Assembly: GCA_009778035.1 (NCBI GenBank)
Contig: WRKP01000028.1
Span: forward strand, 1-33,704
Source of the DNA: Planctomycetaceae bacterium
Lineage (GTDB): Bacteria > Planctomycetota > Planctomycetia > Pirellulales > Thermoguttaceae
Direction of reading: 5' to 3'
DNA length: 33,704 nt
A program made the position numbers and the translations under genes. Below are positions 16,115-25,500 of this stretch, piece by piece (positions within the stretch are counted from its first letter, which is position 1; the number at the start of each line of letters is the position of its first letter). A model generated the notes under the pieces. That model saw only the letters and a list, made by a program, of their open reading frames with translations, did no database searches and was not told the origin of the DNA.

Positions 16115-16855
16115 ATGAGCGATGCGGAACCAAAACGCCGACGGGGGAAATTCGATGATGCCCTCAAAGGATATTATCAGGACCACGACTCCGTTCTGCC
16201 CGATGAAAATACCGACTATAAATCGCTTAATGCCGAATCCGTCGGCTCCCTGATCCTCGGCTTGCTCTCCGTGCTGACGTTTGTCAGTATGTTGTTCATC
16301 ATCTTTCCCATTATGGGCATCGCACTGGGCATCACGGCCATCCGAAAAATCCTTCGAGCATCGCAGGAACTTGCCGGATTAGAAATCGCTTCCGCCGGTG
16401 TCGGGCTTTCGATTGCATTGTCGGTCAGCGCGATGGTTTATCATGTCTATATGGCACGGTTTGAAGTTCCCGCTGGATATATGGCTCTCACTTTTGAGGA
16501 CATTCTGGCCGATTCCCGAACAGGCCGTATTCCCGACCCTATTTTGCGGCTATCTCCGCATCGGGACGAGCACGGAAATGTCCACAGCGGAACGCCCGTA
16601 TTCATTGAAGGGTTTATGTTTCCGACGCGGCAAATGACGGAAATCAGGAGTTTTATGCTTGTTCCATCGGTGGAGCAGGGCCAGTTTGGTTCGATCACAC
16701 GCAATCCAACTCAAATGATAGAGGTAACGTTTTCGGGCGACCGTCGTGTGCCGTACCGTTCGACGTCTGTCAAGGTTGGCGGTATTTTGACCATTAATCC
16801 TGATGCGGAGCCGGGCAAGACGCCCTATTCGCTCCGTGCCGATGTGTTTCGGTGA
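16115..16855 (+). CDS. Membrane protein with DUF4190-like helices and DUF3299-like C-terminal domain
   Basis: 246 residues. A polar N-terminus of about 40 residues is followed by hydrophobic helices at about 44-78 and 90-109, the latter pair resembling the DUF4190 module. The C-terminal half (about 130-246) contains GTPVFIEGFMFP and SFMLVPS, resembling DUF3299 proteins, here probably extracytoplasmic. Function is unknown. An exact consensus promoter sits so that transcription begins at the ATG, so this start is well supported despite the absence of an SD. The domain assignments are by resemblance. Confidence 0.8.
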   Translation: MSDAEPKRRRGKFDDALKGYYQDHDSVLPDENTDYKSLNAESVGSLILGLLSVLTFVSMLFIIFPIMGIALGITAIRKILRASQELAGLEIASAGVGLSIALSVSAMVYHVYMARFEVPAGYMALTFEDILADSRTGRIPDPILRLSPHRDEHGNVHSGTPVFIEGFMFPTRQMTEIRSFMLVPSVEQGQFGSITRNPTQMIEVTFSGDRRVPYRSTSVKVGGILTINPDAEPGKTPYSLRADVFR

Positions 16856-16942
16856 TTAGGCTGTTGCATCACTCGGATTCTTCACGCTCGCACTAGTAGC
16901 CGCATCTCCGTAACGGACTGGCCGTCGCAACAGACGGACTGC

Positions 16943-16970
16943 TTGTCGGCTAGAAAAAGTCTGCTAAAAT
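16943..16970 (+). promoter_or_regulatory. Putative rplS promoter
   Basis: TTGTCG, 16-base spacer, TAAAAT. Predicted start near 16977 gives a 30-base leader to the rplS ATG. Confidence 0.45.
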
Positions 16971-17006
16971 GGTGTAACTGTTGGAATACCGGCTTGAAAT
17001 GGGCAA

Positions 17007-17438
17007 ATGAGCGACAAACTGATCAATATAATCGAGGAAAAGTGCAAAAAAACGGAAGTTTCCAAGTTTGAAATCGGCGATACCGTCGATGTGCATTGCC
17101 GAATCCTCGAAGGCGAAAAAGAACGAATTCAGATTTTCAACGGCGTTGTCATCGCCCGAAGCGGCGGCGGAACCCGCGAAATGTTCACCGTCCGCCGAAT
17201 CGTCGCCGGTGAAGGCGTCGAACGGAAATTCGCCCTCCAATCGCCCCGAATCGCTAAAGTCGAAACCATCCGCAGTGCCGTCGTCCGCAGGGCAAAATTG
17301 TACTTCCTACGGGATAGAATCGGCAAAGCCGTGCGACTAAAAGGCCGACCTGTCAAAAAAGTCGTCGATGAGACCGCCGTCGTCAAAAAGAACCGACGAG
17401 GGTCGAAAAACAAACGCAAGCCCGTAGCGGCAGAGTGA
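17007..17438 (+). CDS. rplS: 50S ribosomal protein L19
   Basis: 143 residues; part of the large ribosomal subunit near the intersubunit bridge. Conserved core: FEIGDTVDVHCRI, ERIQIFNGVVIARSGGG, FTVRRIVAGEGVER and the AKLYFLRDR stretch. It is about 25 residues longer than typical L19, with a lysine/arginine-rich tail from about residue 113. The usual partners rpsP, rimM and trmD are absent; aroC follows instead after a hairpin repeat. Confidence 0.96.
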   Translation: MSDKLINIIEEKCKKTEVSKFEIGDTVDVHCRILEGEKERIQIFNGVVIARSGGGTREMFTVRRIVAGEGVERKFALQSPRIAKVETIRSAVVRRAKLYFLRDRIGKAVRLKGRPVKKVVDETAVVKKNRRGSKNKRKPVAAE

Positions 17439-17499
17439 GATACGCAAAGCCTAGGACGCAAGGCCAAAGGCGTGAGTCGCTGGTTTTGTGCCTAAAAAC

Positions 17500-17519
17500 C
17501 CGGAGGCTTACGCCTCCGG
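17500..17519. repeat. Family S hairpin between rplS and aroC
   Basis: CCGGAGGC-TTAC-GCCTCCGG, a perfect 8-pair stem with a four-base loop, followed by CTCTTG. The same hairpin, with loop TCAC, is at 18677 on the other side of aroC. It may serve as a terminator for rplS. Confidence 0.85.
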
Positions 17520-17561
17520 CTCTTGCGCTGGATTTTCCGTTACGGAACAAAACGAAACAAT

Positions 17562-18659
17562 ATGCAATACAAAACAGCCGGTGAATCGCACGGCCGCGGG
17601 ATTTTGGCTCTCGTCGAATATTTTCCCGCTGGCCTGACGATCAATGTCGATGATATCAATGCCGAACTCAAACGCCGACAAGGCGGATACGGACGCGGCG
17701 CACGACAAAAAATCGAAGCCGATACCGTCGACTTCTTGACCGGGGTTTGGCGAGGAACCTCAACCGGAGCACCCATCTCTCTTTGGGTTAAAAACCGCGA
17801 CCATCGCATTGATACCGCTCCCGACATCACGCAACCGCGGCCAGGACACGCCGACCTGGCCGGCTCGATTAAATATGGGATTCCCATCCGGCCCATCCTG
17901 GAAAGAGCGAGTGCTCGGGAAACGGCAGGAAGAGTTGCCGCCGGTGCCTTGGCAAAGCAAGTCCTCAAACAGCACGGAATTACGGCAATCGGCTTCGTGA
18001 AAAGTATCGGGTCATTTACCTTGCCGGATGACGACGATTTTCAGCCGGAAGAGTTGCTCGAACGCCGGAATCGGAGCGAATTGTACACTGTTTTTCCCGA
18101 AAAAGATGCGGAATTGAAAAAACTGATCGACGGCATTGCGGCATCGGGCGACAGCGTCGGCGGCATCATTGAAATTCGCGTTTTCGGCGTTCCCATCGGG
18201 TTGGGCTCGCACACCCAGTGGTGTGATAAGTTGGATGGCAAACTTGCCCAGGCGGTGATGTCGATTCAGGCAATCAAGGGCGTGGAAGTCGGATTGGGTT
18301 TTGCTTCGGCACAGACTTTGGGTTCGGCGATGCATGATCCGATGGGTTTTGATTCGGCATTCGAGGCGGACCATACACAGGGATTTGTGCGTCGGACGAA
18401 CAATGCCGGCGGGATTGAGGGGGGCATCTCGAATGGTCAGCCGATTGTTTTGCGTGCGGCGATGAAGCCGATTCCGACGTTATTGAAGCCGTTGGAGTCG
18501 GTTGATTTAGCGACGAAGTTGCCTAGTCCGGCAGTGTATGAGCGAAGCGACGTATGTGCGGTACCGGCGGCGAGCGTCGTGGTGGAGAATGTCGTTGCGT
18601 GGGAAATCGCCCGGGAATTGTTGGAAGACCGAAAACACATCGAGCCCGGGAGTCTTTAG
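17562..18659 (+). CDS. aroC: Chorismate synthase
   Basis: 365 residues from the ATG at 17562; an in-frame ATG at 17523 would add 13 non-homologous residues. It converts 5-enolpyruvylshikimate 3-phosphate to chorismate using reduced FMN, the last common step to aromatic amino acids. Signatures: TAGESHGRG at the N-terminus, RRQGGYGRG, the RPGHAD-type segment, RASARETAGRVAAG and the GGISNGQ motif. Length is normal. Other shikimate genes are not adjacent. Family S hairpins flank the gene on both sides. Confidence 0.97.
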   Translation: MQYKTAGESHGRGILALVEYFPAGLTINVDDINAELKRRQGGYGRGARQKIEADTVDFLTGVWRGTSTGAPISLWVKNRDHRIDTAPDITQPRPGHADLAGSIKYGIPIRPILERASARETAGRVAAGALAKQVLKQHGITAIGFVKSIGSFTLPDDDDFQPEELLERRNRSELYTVFPEKDAELKKLIDGIAASGDSVGGIIEIRVFGVPIGLGSHTQWCDKLDGKLAQAVMSIQAIKGVEVGLGFASAQTLGSAMHDPMGFDSAFEADHTQGFVRRTNNAGGIEGGISNGQPIVLRAAMKPIPTLLKPLESVDLATKLPSPAVYERSDVCAVPAASVVVENVVAWEIARELLEDRKHIEPGSL

Positions 18660-18676
18660 AGCGAGTTGGCGGCAAC

Positions 18677-18696
18677 CCGGAGGCTCACGCCTCCGG
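18677..18696. repeat. Family S hairpin after aroC
   Basis: CCGGAGGC-TCAC-GCCTCCGG, identical to the copy at 17500 except in the loop. It lies between the convergent aroC and rtcB stops and could terminate both. Confidence 0.85.
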
Positions 18697-18742
18697 TGAG
18701 CCGGAAGGGCTGTTTTTTGCCCAGAGCAAAGTTGAACACGCC

Positions 18743-20233
18743 CTAATCATCCGCTGCGTCGCCGTCCTTGATGACGAACGCCGCACGCAACCTCGCAACT
18801 TCCGCCGCCAAGCCCGCCGTCTTCACACTGTCCAATACATCCTCGAAATTCTTGTACGCCGCCGGTGCCTCATCCAATGGATAACGCCGACAATTCGTCA
18901 ATATGTCATCCTCCAACATTTCGCGATCCACCGTATTCTGATTCAACGTCCGCATCGCATTCCGTCGGCCCATCACCCGGCCCGCCCCATGGTTAATGCT
19001 ATATGCCGTCAAGTCCGCTCCCGGTAATCCCACCATCACACAGGAACCATCCCGCGGATTGCCCGGCAACAAAATCGGATGGCCCGTCGAAGCAAACGGC
19101 GTGTCCGACAATGCGGGATGCCCCGCCGGAAATGCCCGTGTCGCCCCCTTGCGATGCACCAACACGGATTGCTCCCGCCAAGTCTCCCGACGCACAATGT
19201 TATGGCTAATGTAATAAACAAAGTTCGCCTGCACCCCGGGAAAAACTTCTTGAAAAGCCTCCAAAACCAATCTGTTAATCAAAAGATGATTTACCGTCGC
19301 AAAATTGGCTCCGAGTGCCAAATCATCAAGATAATCATTCGCTTCGGGCGAGCCGATTTCGGCATAGACCAACTCCCGATCATTGCCGGGAAAGGGACGC
19401 CGCCATTCTTTGAACTTTTGCTGCAAGATTTTGAACTGCTGCGTTGCTAAAATGTTGCCGAAACCACGCGAACCGCAATGGGACAAAAACGCAACATGTC
19501 CGTCTTTCAAGCCGAACACATTGGCAACGCGCTGGGCGTGTTCATCCTTTCCGATGCGGACGATTTCGCATTCGCCGAAATGGTTCCCGCCGCCGTAGGA
19601 GCCGAATTGGAGCATCTTGTTGCCGAAACCGGATAAATGCTTCTCCTTGAGAGTTTTATTGAGCCGCAGTTCCAATGCTCGGTAAGAGCGGTCATGTCCA
19701 TAATGCACTGCATCTTCGCAGCGTTTTGTCCAATCGAAGGGGATGCCGAATTGTTCGCAGACGGATTCGATTGCCCCTCTTATGACGGCTTGTCGGGGCA
19801 ATTCTTTAGCGAATTGGCGACCTTTTTTGACGTTTCGCTGTCCTTTGCCGGGCCCGGTTGGCGTGCGGTCGCAGATGGCCTTGATCAGAGCACGGCGGAT
19901 GGGTTTTTCTGCAATTTCTTCGGCGGGCAGGTCGAATTGCAAAAGGGACATGGAGCATTTAATGTCGACGCCGACGGGCCCGGGATAGACGTGAGACGGC
20001 GAAACCATGACGCATCCGATAGGGGCGCCGAATCCGACGTGTGCATCGGGATTGATGATCACGTCGGTAACGCCGGTTGCACTGCGCGAATTGATGGCTT
20101 GTTGGAGAGTTTTTTCATCGAAGGTTTTTCGGATGGCGGCATTGCCGATGATGGTGATTGCGGGCAAATTGGCGTGAACGAGTGTTGCAATCGCAGGATT
20201 GTCGGTCGGGATGAGTTGCATGGATTTCGGCAA
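18743..20233 (-). CDS. rtcB: RNA ligase RtcB
   Basis: 496 residues. GTP- and Mn-dependent ligase joining 2',3'-cyclic phosphate or 3'-phosphate RNA ends to 5'-OH ends; in bacteria linked to RNA repair. Metal and active-site residues are visible: DAHVGFG (63-69), GVDIKCS with Cys93, GGGNHFGE with His218, SHCGSRG with His252, SHN with His344, and SINHGAGR with the guanylylated His415. Length is normal. There is no archease, rtcA or rtcR beside it, so it is not in the classic sigma-54 rtc operon. An extended -10 sits about 10 bases of leader before the ATG. Confidence 0.96.
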   Translation of the reverse strand: MPKSMQLIPTDNPAIATLVHANLPAITIIGNAAIRKTFDEKTLQQAINSRSATGVTDVIINPDAHVGFGAPIGCVMVSPSHVYPGPVGVDIKCSMSLLQFDLPAEEIAEKPIRRALIKAICDRTPTGPGKGQRNVKKGRQFAKELPRQAVIRGAIESVCEQFGIPFDWTKRCEDAVHYGHDRSYRALELRLNKTLKEKHLSGFGNKMLQFGSYGGGNHFGECEIVRIGKDEHAQRVANVFGLKDGHVAFLSHCGSRGFGNILATQQFKILQQKFKEWRRPFPGNDRELVYAEIGSPEANDYLDDLALGANFATVNHLLINRLVLEAFQEVFPGVQANFVYYISHNIVRRETWREQSVLVHRKGATRAFPAGHPALSDTPFASTGHPILLPGNPRDGSCVMVGLPGADLTAYSINHGAGRVMGRRNAMRTLNQNTVDREMLEDDILTNCRRYPLDEAPAAYKNFEDVLDSVKTAGLAAEVARLRAAFVIKDGDAADD

Positions 20234-20249
20234 CGTAGAGTGTGGCTAG

Positions 20250-20258
20250 ATTATATCA
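20250..20258 (-). promoter_or_regulatory. Extended -10 of rtcB
   Basis: TGATATAAT on the minus strand. Predicted start near 20243, about 10 bases before the ATG. No good -35 at 16-18 bases. Confidence 0.45.
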
Positions 20259-20262
20259 CTGA

Positions 20263-20335
20263 CCGGCAAGAGCGGGAGGCGTCAATTATTCATCGTGCTT
20301 CGCCGGAGGGCTCACGCCCGTTCTTGCTTCGCCCA
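20263..20335. repeat. Degenerate family S repeat covering the end of the lipoprotein gene
   Basis: Contains CAAGAGCGGGAGGCG (compare 21156) and GCCGGAGGGCTCACGCCCGTTCTTG. The portion from 20286 is translated as the last residues of the lipoprotein gene, so the repeat appears to supply its C-terminus. Confidence 0.5.
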
Positions 20336-21062
20336 AACGCCGAGTCATCTCGCTGTTCAACGGGATTTTCGTGACTCTAGGGCTTTCCGACTCGACGCTC
20401 CATTCTTGGGAACCAGCCGAAACATATCCCGCCTGCTGTATTGCCGACTCAAGATGGGATACCTTACTCCGATTCGCGTCGGCTAAAACGGAATTTGAAT
20501 CCAAAAACTCCCTAAAACTCGGGTCTGTCGGCGTTTGCGGTCTCCTGCCGACCAAAATGCTGTTGACCGGCTGGGCAACCAAAAACGTCTCTTCCAAACT
20601 GTTATCGAAACGCGTGATAATGTACAACGGCTTTTCGTCGCCGTCAATATCATCCATCGGCAAAAACAAATTATAACCGTGTCCCAAAGGCTTTTGGTGC
20701 GAATAGTATTGCTCAAGCGTGTCCGCCCGAAAACGAAAAACTTGGAGCGGCTTGGATTTGGCCGGATCCGTTTCTTTGGCATCGAAGACGAAGACGGTAA
20801 CATCGCCATCGACCTTGATGGCCTGAGTTTTCTTTTTATCGTCGTAAAAATGCACCCGACCGGCCATTCCGCGGAGCATTTTCCCCTCGGGCGTTGCTTG
20901 GGCGTATGAATTCCAAGCATCGACAATTTCGACGGGAGTTTTGGAAGCATTTTTCGCAAGCGGATTCTTCGCCTGCATTTGTTTCATCGTCAAAGAGGAA
21001 TGACATCCCGAAACAAACAGCAAGCAAACGCCGAACAGTATTTGAATAAATTGTGATGGCAT
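20286..21062 (-). CDS. Putative lipoprotein of unknown function
   Basis: 258 residues. A hydrophobic signal (about 4-18) ends in the lipobox FVSGC with Cys20, so export and lipidation are predicted. The mature part has a segment around RVHFYDDKKKTQAIKVDGDV and FVFDAKETDP that reads like an extracytoplasmic beta-rich domain; no known family is assigned. The last dozen residues are encoded within a family S repeat. A TAGAAT is placed so that transcription would start at the ATG. Confidence 0.8.
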   Translation of the reverse strand: MPSQFIQILFGVCLLFVSGCHSSLTMKQMQAKNPLAKNASKTPVEIVDAWNSYAQATPEGKMLRGMAGRVHFYDDKKKTQAIKVDGDVTVFVFDAKETDPAKSKPLQVFRFRADTLEQYYSHQKPLGHGYNLFLPMDDIDGDEKPLYIITRFDNSLEETFLVAQPVNSILVGRRPQTPTDPSFREFLDSNSVLADANRSKVSHLESAIQQAGYVSAGSQEWSVESESPRVTKIPLNSEMTRRLGEARTGVSPPAKHDE

Positions 21063-21068
21063 TTTGAG

Positions 21069-21074
21069 ATTCTA
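21069..21074 (-). promoter_or_regulatory. -10 element with start on the lipoprotein ATG
   Basis: TAGAAT on the minus strand, six bases before the ATG at 21062, so expected +1 equals the A of ATG. The -35 region is weak. Confidence 0.4.
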
Positions 21075-21155
21075 CAAGCCGACGCGGAATCATCGTGAAT
21101 TTCCGCACTGGTGTCAAGAGCGAAAATGCGAAGGGGAGCATAAAGGGCTCGTAAT

Positions 21156-21190
21156 CACAAGAGCGGGGGGCTAACGCCTCTGCTCTTGTG
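21156..21190. repeat. Family S hairpin upstream of ispD
   Basis: CACAAGAGC and GCTCTTGTG are perfect outer arms; the inner part is a GGGGGGCTAACGCCTC variant of the family S core. It ends four bases before the ispD -10, where it could influence or insulate transcription. Confidence 0.7.
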
Positions 21191-21193
21191 CAA

Positions 21194-21199
21194 TATAAT
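21194..21199 (+). promoter_or_regulatory. -10 element of ispD
   Basis: TATAAT, with predicted start near 21206 and a leader of about 9 bases. The -35 region falls in the hairpin repeat and has no match to TTGACA. Confidence 0.4.
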
Positions 21200-21214
21200 G
21201 AACGAAATTGAGCC

Positions 21215-21919
21215 ATGTCAGACAGCACCTTCGCCCTCATCCTCGCCGCCGCAGGGAAAAGTTCCCGATTCTCACAACGGGGATCCTACGAACCCACGGC
21301 CAAAAAAACCTTCATGCACCTCGACGGGAAACCCGTTTGGCTCCGCAGTATCGAAAAATTTTTGCGACGCGATGACGTCGAACAGGTTATCATCGTCGCC
21401 GCACCCGAAGATATTGACTGGTTTCGCAAGTATTACCTCAACGAAATCAACGATCTGCTCCTCCTCGTCGTCGCCGGCGGAGAAACCCGAATGGATTCCA
21501 TCCGAAACGGCCTCATCGCCGTCAGTTCCAAAGCCGATTTCGTTGCCGTCCACGATGCCGCCCGCCCCTGCGTTACCGCCCAGGAAATTGATGACGTGTT
21601 TTCGGCAGCAAAAATACACGGAGCCGCCTTGCTTGCCTCGCCCGTTACTGGTACAATAAAGAAAGTCGTTGACGGCTTCATCGAAGCGACCTATCCCCGG
21701 GAATACTTTTGGGAAGCCCAAACCCCCCAAGTTTTTCGGCGAGAATTGCTGTTCGAAGCCTACAAACAGAGAATAACAGACATTCCAACCGACGATGCCC
21801 AACTGGTCGAACGCCTCGGCGTGCCGATTTGCGTTGTCCCGTCGGATCGCGGAAATATAAAAATTACGAGCCAATCCGACCTGGTACTCGCAAAATACCT
21901 CGTCGAAATGGGACGTTAA
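21215..21919 (+). CDS. ispD: 2-C-methyl-D-erythritol 4-phosphate cytidylyltransferase
   Basis: 234 residues. Third step of the MEP isoprenoid pathway, joining CTP and methylerythritol 4-phosphate to give CDP-ME. Motifs: LILAAAGKSSRF at the N-terminus for CTP binding, GGETRMDSIRNGL, the VHDAARPCV motif, and AQTPQVFRR. It is near the usual length. ispF is not adjacent and the enzyme is not fused to IspF. Confidence 0.95.
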   Translation: MSDSTFALILAAAGKSSRFSQRGSYEPTAKKTFMHLDGKPVWLRSIEKFLRRDDVEQVIIVAAPEDIDWFRKYYLNEINDLLLLVVAGGETRMDSIRNGLIAVSSKADFVAVHDAARPCVTAQEIDDVFSAAKIHGAALLASPVTGTIKKVVDGFIEATYPREYFWEAQTPQVFRRELLFEAYKQRITDIPTDDAQLVERLGVPICVVPSDRGNIKITSQSDLVLAKYLVEMGR

Positions 21920-21933
21920 ACGATTAGACGCGT

Positions 21934-21970
21934 TCCAGAATCCGCCATTTCGTCGCAAGCCGGAATGACG
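21934..21970. repeat. Degenerate half copy of family R
   Basis: CCAGAATCCGCCATTTCGTC followed by GCAAGCCGGAATGACG. Lies between ispD and cheW. Confidence 0.5.
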
Positions 21971-22015
21971 GGTTTTGGGGTGCGTCCATTATTACCCTAA
22001 CCCTATTTACAAAAG

Positions 22016-22543
22016 ATGTCAGAAGCATTGGCAAAACAACAGCAGGATGAAGTGAATCGCGAAGGCGCGCCTTCGGACGGCCTGGAAGATACCCTGAAAG
22101 ACATGTATCTTTCCTTTCGGCTCGGCGATGAGGATTACTGCCTCGAAATTCGTCACGTAACGGAAATCGTCGGAATCCAAAAGGTTACGGAAGTTCCCGA
22201 TATGCCCCATTACGTCAAGGGAGTCGTCAATCTTCGCGGTCAAGTGATCCCGGTCATTGACATGCGCCTGCGTTTCAATATGATGGGCAGGGAATACGAC
22301 GAACGGACATGTATCGTGGTGATCAACCTTCGCGGCGGTCAGGTTCAGGTTGGGTTGGTCGTCGATACGGTCAACGAAGTGCGTTCCATCGAAGAGATGA
22401 ATGTATCGCCGCCGCCGAAAAGCGGAACCGGCCAGTGTGCTCAATACATCCGCGGGCTGGGCAAGGTCGGCGATGATGTTAAAATCATCCTGGATGCCAA
22501 TAAACTCCTGTTTGAAGACGAACTCGCCGCCTTCGGGGGATAG
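22016..22543 (+). CDS. cheW: Chemotaxis adaptor protein CheW
   Basis: 175 residues. CheW links methyl-accepting receptors to the CheA kinase at receptor arrays. After a polar leader of about 30 residues the CheW fold is clear: LGDEDYCLEIRHVTEIV, VVNLRGQVIPVIDMRLRF, TCIVVINLRGGQVQVGLVVDTVNEV and the GLGKVGDDVKIILD end. No cheA, receptor or cheY gene is nearby. valS begins 14 bases after the stop, so the two may be co-transcribed. Confidence 0.95.
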   Translation: MSEALAKQQQDEVNREGAPSDGLEDTLKDMYLSFRLGDEDYCLEIRHVTEIVGIQKVTEVPDMPHYVKGVVNLRGQVIPVIDMRLRFNMMGREYDERTCIVVINLRGGQVQVGLVVDTVNEVRSIEEMNVSPPPKSGTGQCAQYIRGLGKVGDDVKIILDANKLLFEDELAAFGG

Positions 22544-22557
22544 CCGCTACACAAATC

Positions 22558-25500
22558 ATGCACGAAATCGAAATCCCCAAACAGTACGAACCCGGTGCTG
22601 CTCAAGAAAAATGGACGCAGTATTGGGAAGACCATCATCTATTCCAACCCGACGCTCCACCAAGCGGAGCGGCTCACATCGCGCCGAAAAGCCCGTTTTG
22701 CATCGTCATTCCGCCGCCAAACGTTACGGGAGCGTTGCATATGGGACACGCCCTCAATAACACCCTGCAAGACATCACGATCCGTATGAAACGGATGCAG
22801 GGATTCGACGCCCTTTGGGTTCCCGGCGTCGATCACGCCGGTATCGCGACGCAAGCCGTCGTCGAACGCAAACTCTTCGAAGAAGAAAAAAAGACCCGAC
22901 ACGACATCGGACGGGATGCCCTCGTCCAACGCATTTGGGACTGGAAAGAACAATACCAAACCCGAATCATCCAGCAACTCAAGGCAATGGGCTGTTCCTG
23001 CGATTGGAGCCGAACGCGGTTTACGCTGGATGAAATCTGCGCCAAGGCCGTTCGGCACTTTTTCTTCAAGTTATTCGAGCGGAAATTGATTTATCGCGGC
23101 AAACGCTTGGTCAACTGGGATACGCATCTGCAAACGGCCGTCAGCGACGATGAAGTGTTCCACGAAGCCGTCGAGGGACATTTTTGGTATATCGAATACC
23201 CGTTAGCCGCGTTGCCCGGTAATACGGCCTGCGCCGCACAGGGTACGCCTAGCGTCTGCGTAGCCACGACGCGGCCCGAAACCATGCTCGGCGATACCGC
23301 CGTTGCCGTGCATCCCGAGCCCGAAACCGCTCTCAATAAAGCGATTGACGACCTGCAAAAACGCATTGCGTCGGCATCCGAAAAAGAAAAAGCCGAACTC
23401 CAAACGGAACTTGACGCCATCGAACTTCGCAAAACGGACGGGACGCTCGACCGGCTCAAAACGCTTGCCGAACTGGCCAAAGCAGGCCAGCAGGTCATTT
23501 TGCCGCTCTTAAACAAGCGGATTCCCTTGATTACCGACACTTGGGCGAAACCGGAGAAGGGAACTGGCTGCGTGAAAATTACGCCCGCCCACGACCCGAA
23601 TGATTACGAAGTTGGCCTGCGGCATGACCTGCCGATGCTCAACATTCTCAACAAGGACGGCACGCTCAACGAAAATGCCGGCCAATATGCCGGGCTGACG
23701 CTCAAAAAAGCGAGGGAAAAGGTCGTTGCCGACCTCGAAACGGAGGGCTTGCTGGTCAAGACCGAGGAGCGGATCATTGAACTCGCTCACAGCGACCGTT
23801 CCAAAACGCCGATTGAGCCGTTTTTGAATGACCAATGGTTCGTGCAGATGGATGAATTGGCACAGAGTGCGATTGATGCCGTTAGCCGCGTCGCCTGCGA
23901 CTCGCCGTCCGCCGCCGGGAACATTCGCATCCTGCCCGAACGATACACCAAGGGATATATCGACTGGCTGTCCGAAAAACGGGACTGGCCCATCGGTCGG
24001 CAACTTTGGTGGGGACACCGCATTCCCATCTGGTACTGCGAAGGAGCAAGCGAAACCGAACTCGAAAACGCCTTTGCCGGTCGAAAGGACGTCATTTGGC
24101 AATGGAGCAGCGAAGGCAACGCCTGGTGGATTTGCAGTCAAACTGAAGACCTTGCGGAAGGGACCATACCGGGCCGAAAACTCGTTCAAGAGGAAGACGT
24201 TTTGGATACCTGGTTTTCCAGTGCGCTTTGGCCGCATTCCGTGCTGGGTTGGCCCGAAACAACCCCGGAACTTGCACAATACTACCCGACGGGCGTGCTG
24301 ATTACGAATCGGGACATTTTGACCCTTTGGGTCGCCCGGATGGTGCTTGCCGGACTGTTCAATACGGGCAAAAAGCCGTTCGGCGAAGTGTACATTCATC
24401 CGAAGATTTTGGACAAATACGGCGAAGGCATGTCGAAGTCGAAGGGCAACGGCATTGACCCGATTTCGGTCATTGCCAAATACGGAGCGGATGCGTTGCG
24501 TTTTGCGTTGGCATATCTGACGACGGAGAATCAGGACATCCGCTTGGTATTGGATTTTGAGTGTCCGTATTGCGGTGCTGTGTGCGAACAGACGAAAAAG
24601 AATCGAGTGTTGCCGAAGATACCATGTCCGAAGTGCAAGAAGGAATTCCGCACGCAATGGGCGGAGACGCCGACGGATAGGGCGTTGCCGGAAGGCCCGA
24701 TGATCGGCGAACGGTTCGAGGTTGCGAGGAATTTTTGCAATAAACTGTGGAATGCGGCCCGATTCGTGTTGATGAATCTTTCGGAATCGGACTCATCACC
24801 AGAGCCGAGGCCGGAAGTTCGCGGCTCTGATACCGGCTCAGTGAATGTTCACCTCGAAGACCGATGGATTCTCTCCCGGCTTGCGACCGCAACACGGGAA
24901 GTAACGCAATCGCTGGAAACGTATCACTATGCCGAGGCTATGCGTTCGCTCTACGACTTCGCTTGGGACGAATTTTGTTCGTTTTACGTGGAAATCGTCA
25001 AATCGCGGTTGCAGGATGACTCGCAACGGGAGCACGCCTTGGCGGTATTGGTTCATGTTTTGAGTGCATTGATTCGTTTGTTGCATCCGGTAATCCCGTT
25101 CGTTACAGAGGAAATTTGGCAACGGTTAATGTTGGCCAGCCCGCCTGCGGGGCGTTTTGCCGGCGAAACGGCAAACTCTATCGCCGTCGCTCCGTATCCC
25201 ACGGCGGACGAGTCGGCAATCAATCCTGAAGTCGAAAAACAGTTTGCGGTATTCCAGGAGTTACTGCGTGCTGTTCGGGATGTTCGGGCAAGCCGTAATG
25301 TTCCTCCGAAGACGGAAATTGCTTTTTCGGTGCGGTGCGATGAGGCAACGGCAGCGTTGTTGAAGCCGATGGAGCCGTATTTTTTGTCGATGGCGAAGGC
25401 GAGAGCGACTGGTTGGGGTTCGGAAACGCAACCATCGGCTCTTTTTGCGGTGGTGCCGTTGACGGGAATGGACGTTTTCGTGGACATTTCGGAATTGATT

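Noticed and set aside
23509-24657. 382-codon open frame opposite valS
   Set aside because: Antisense to the valS editing and catalytic domains, with no recognisable protein features.
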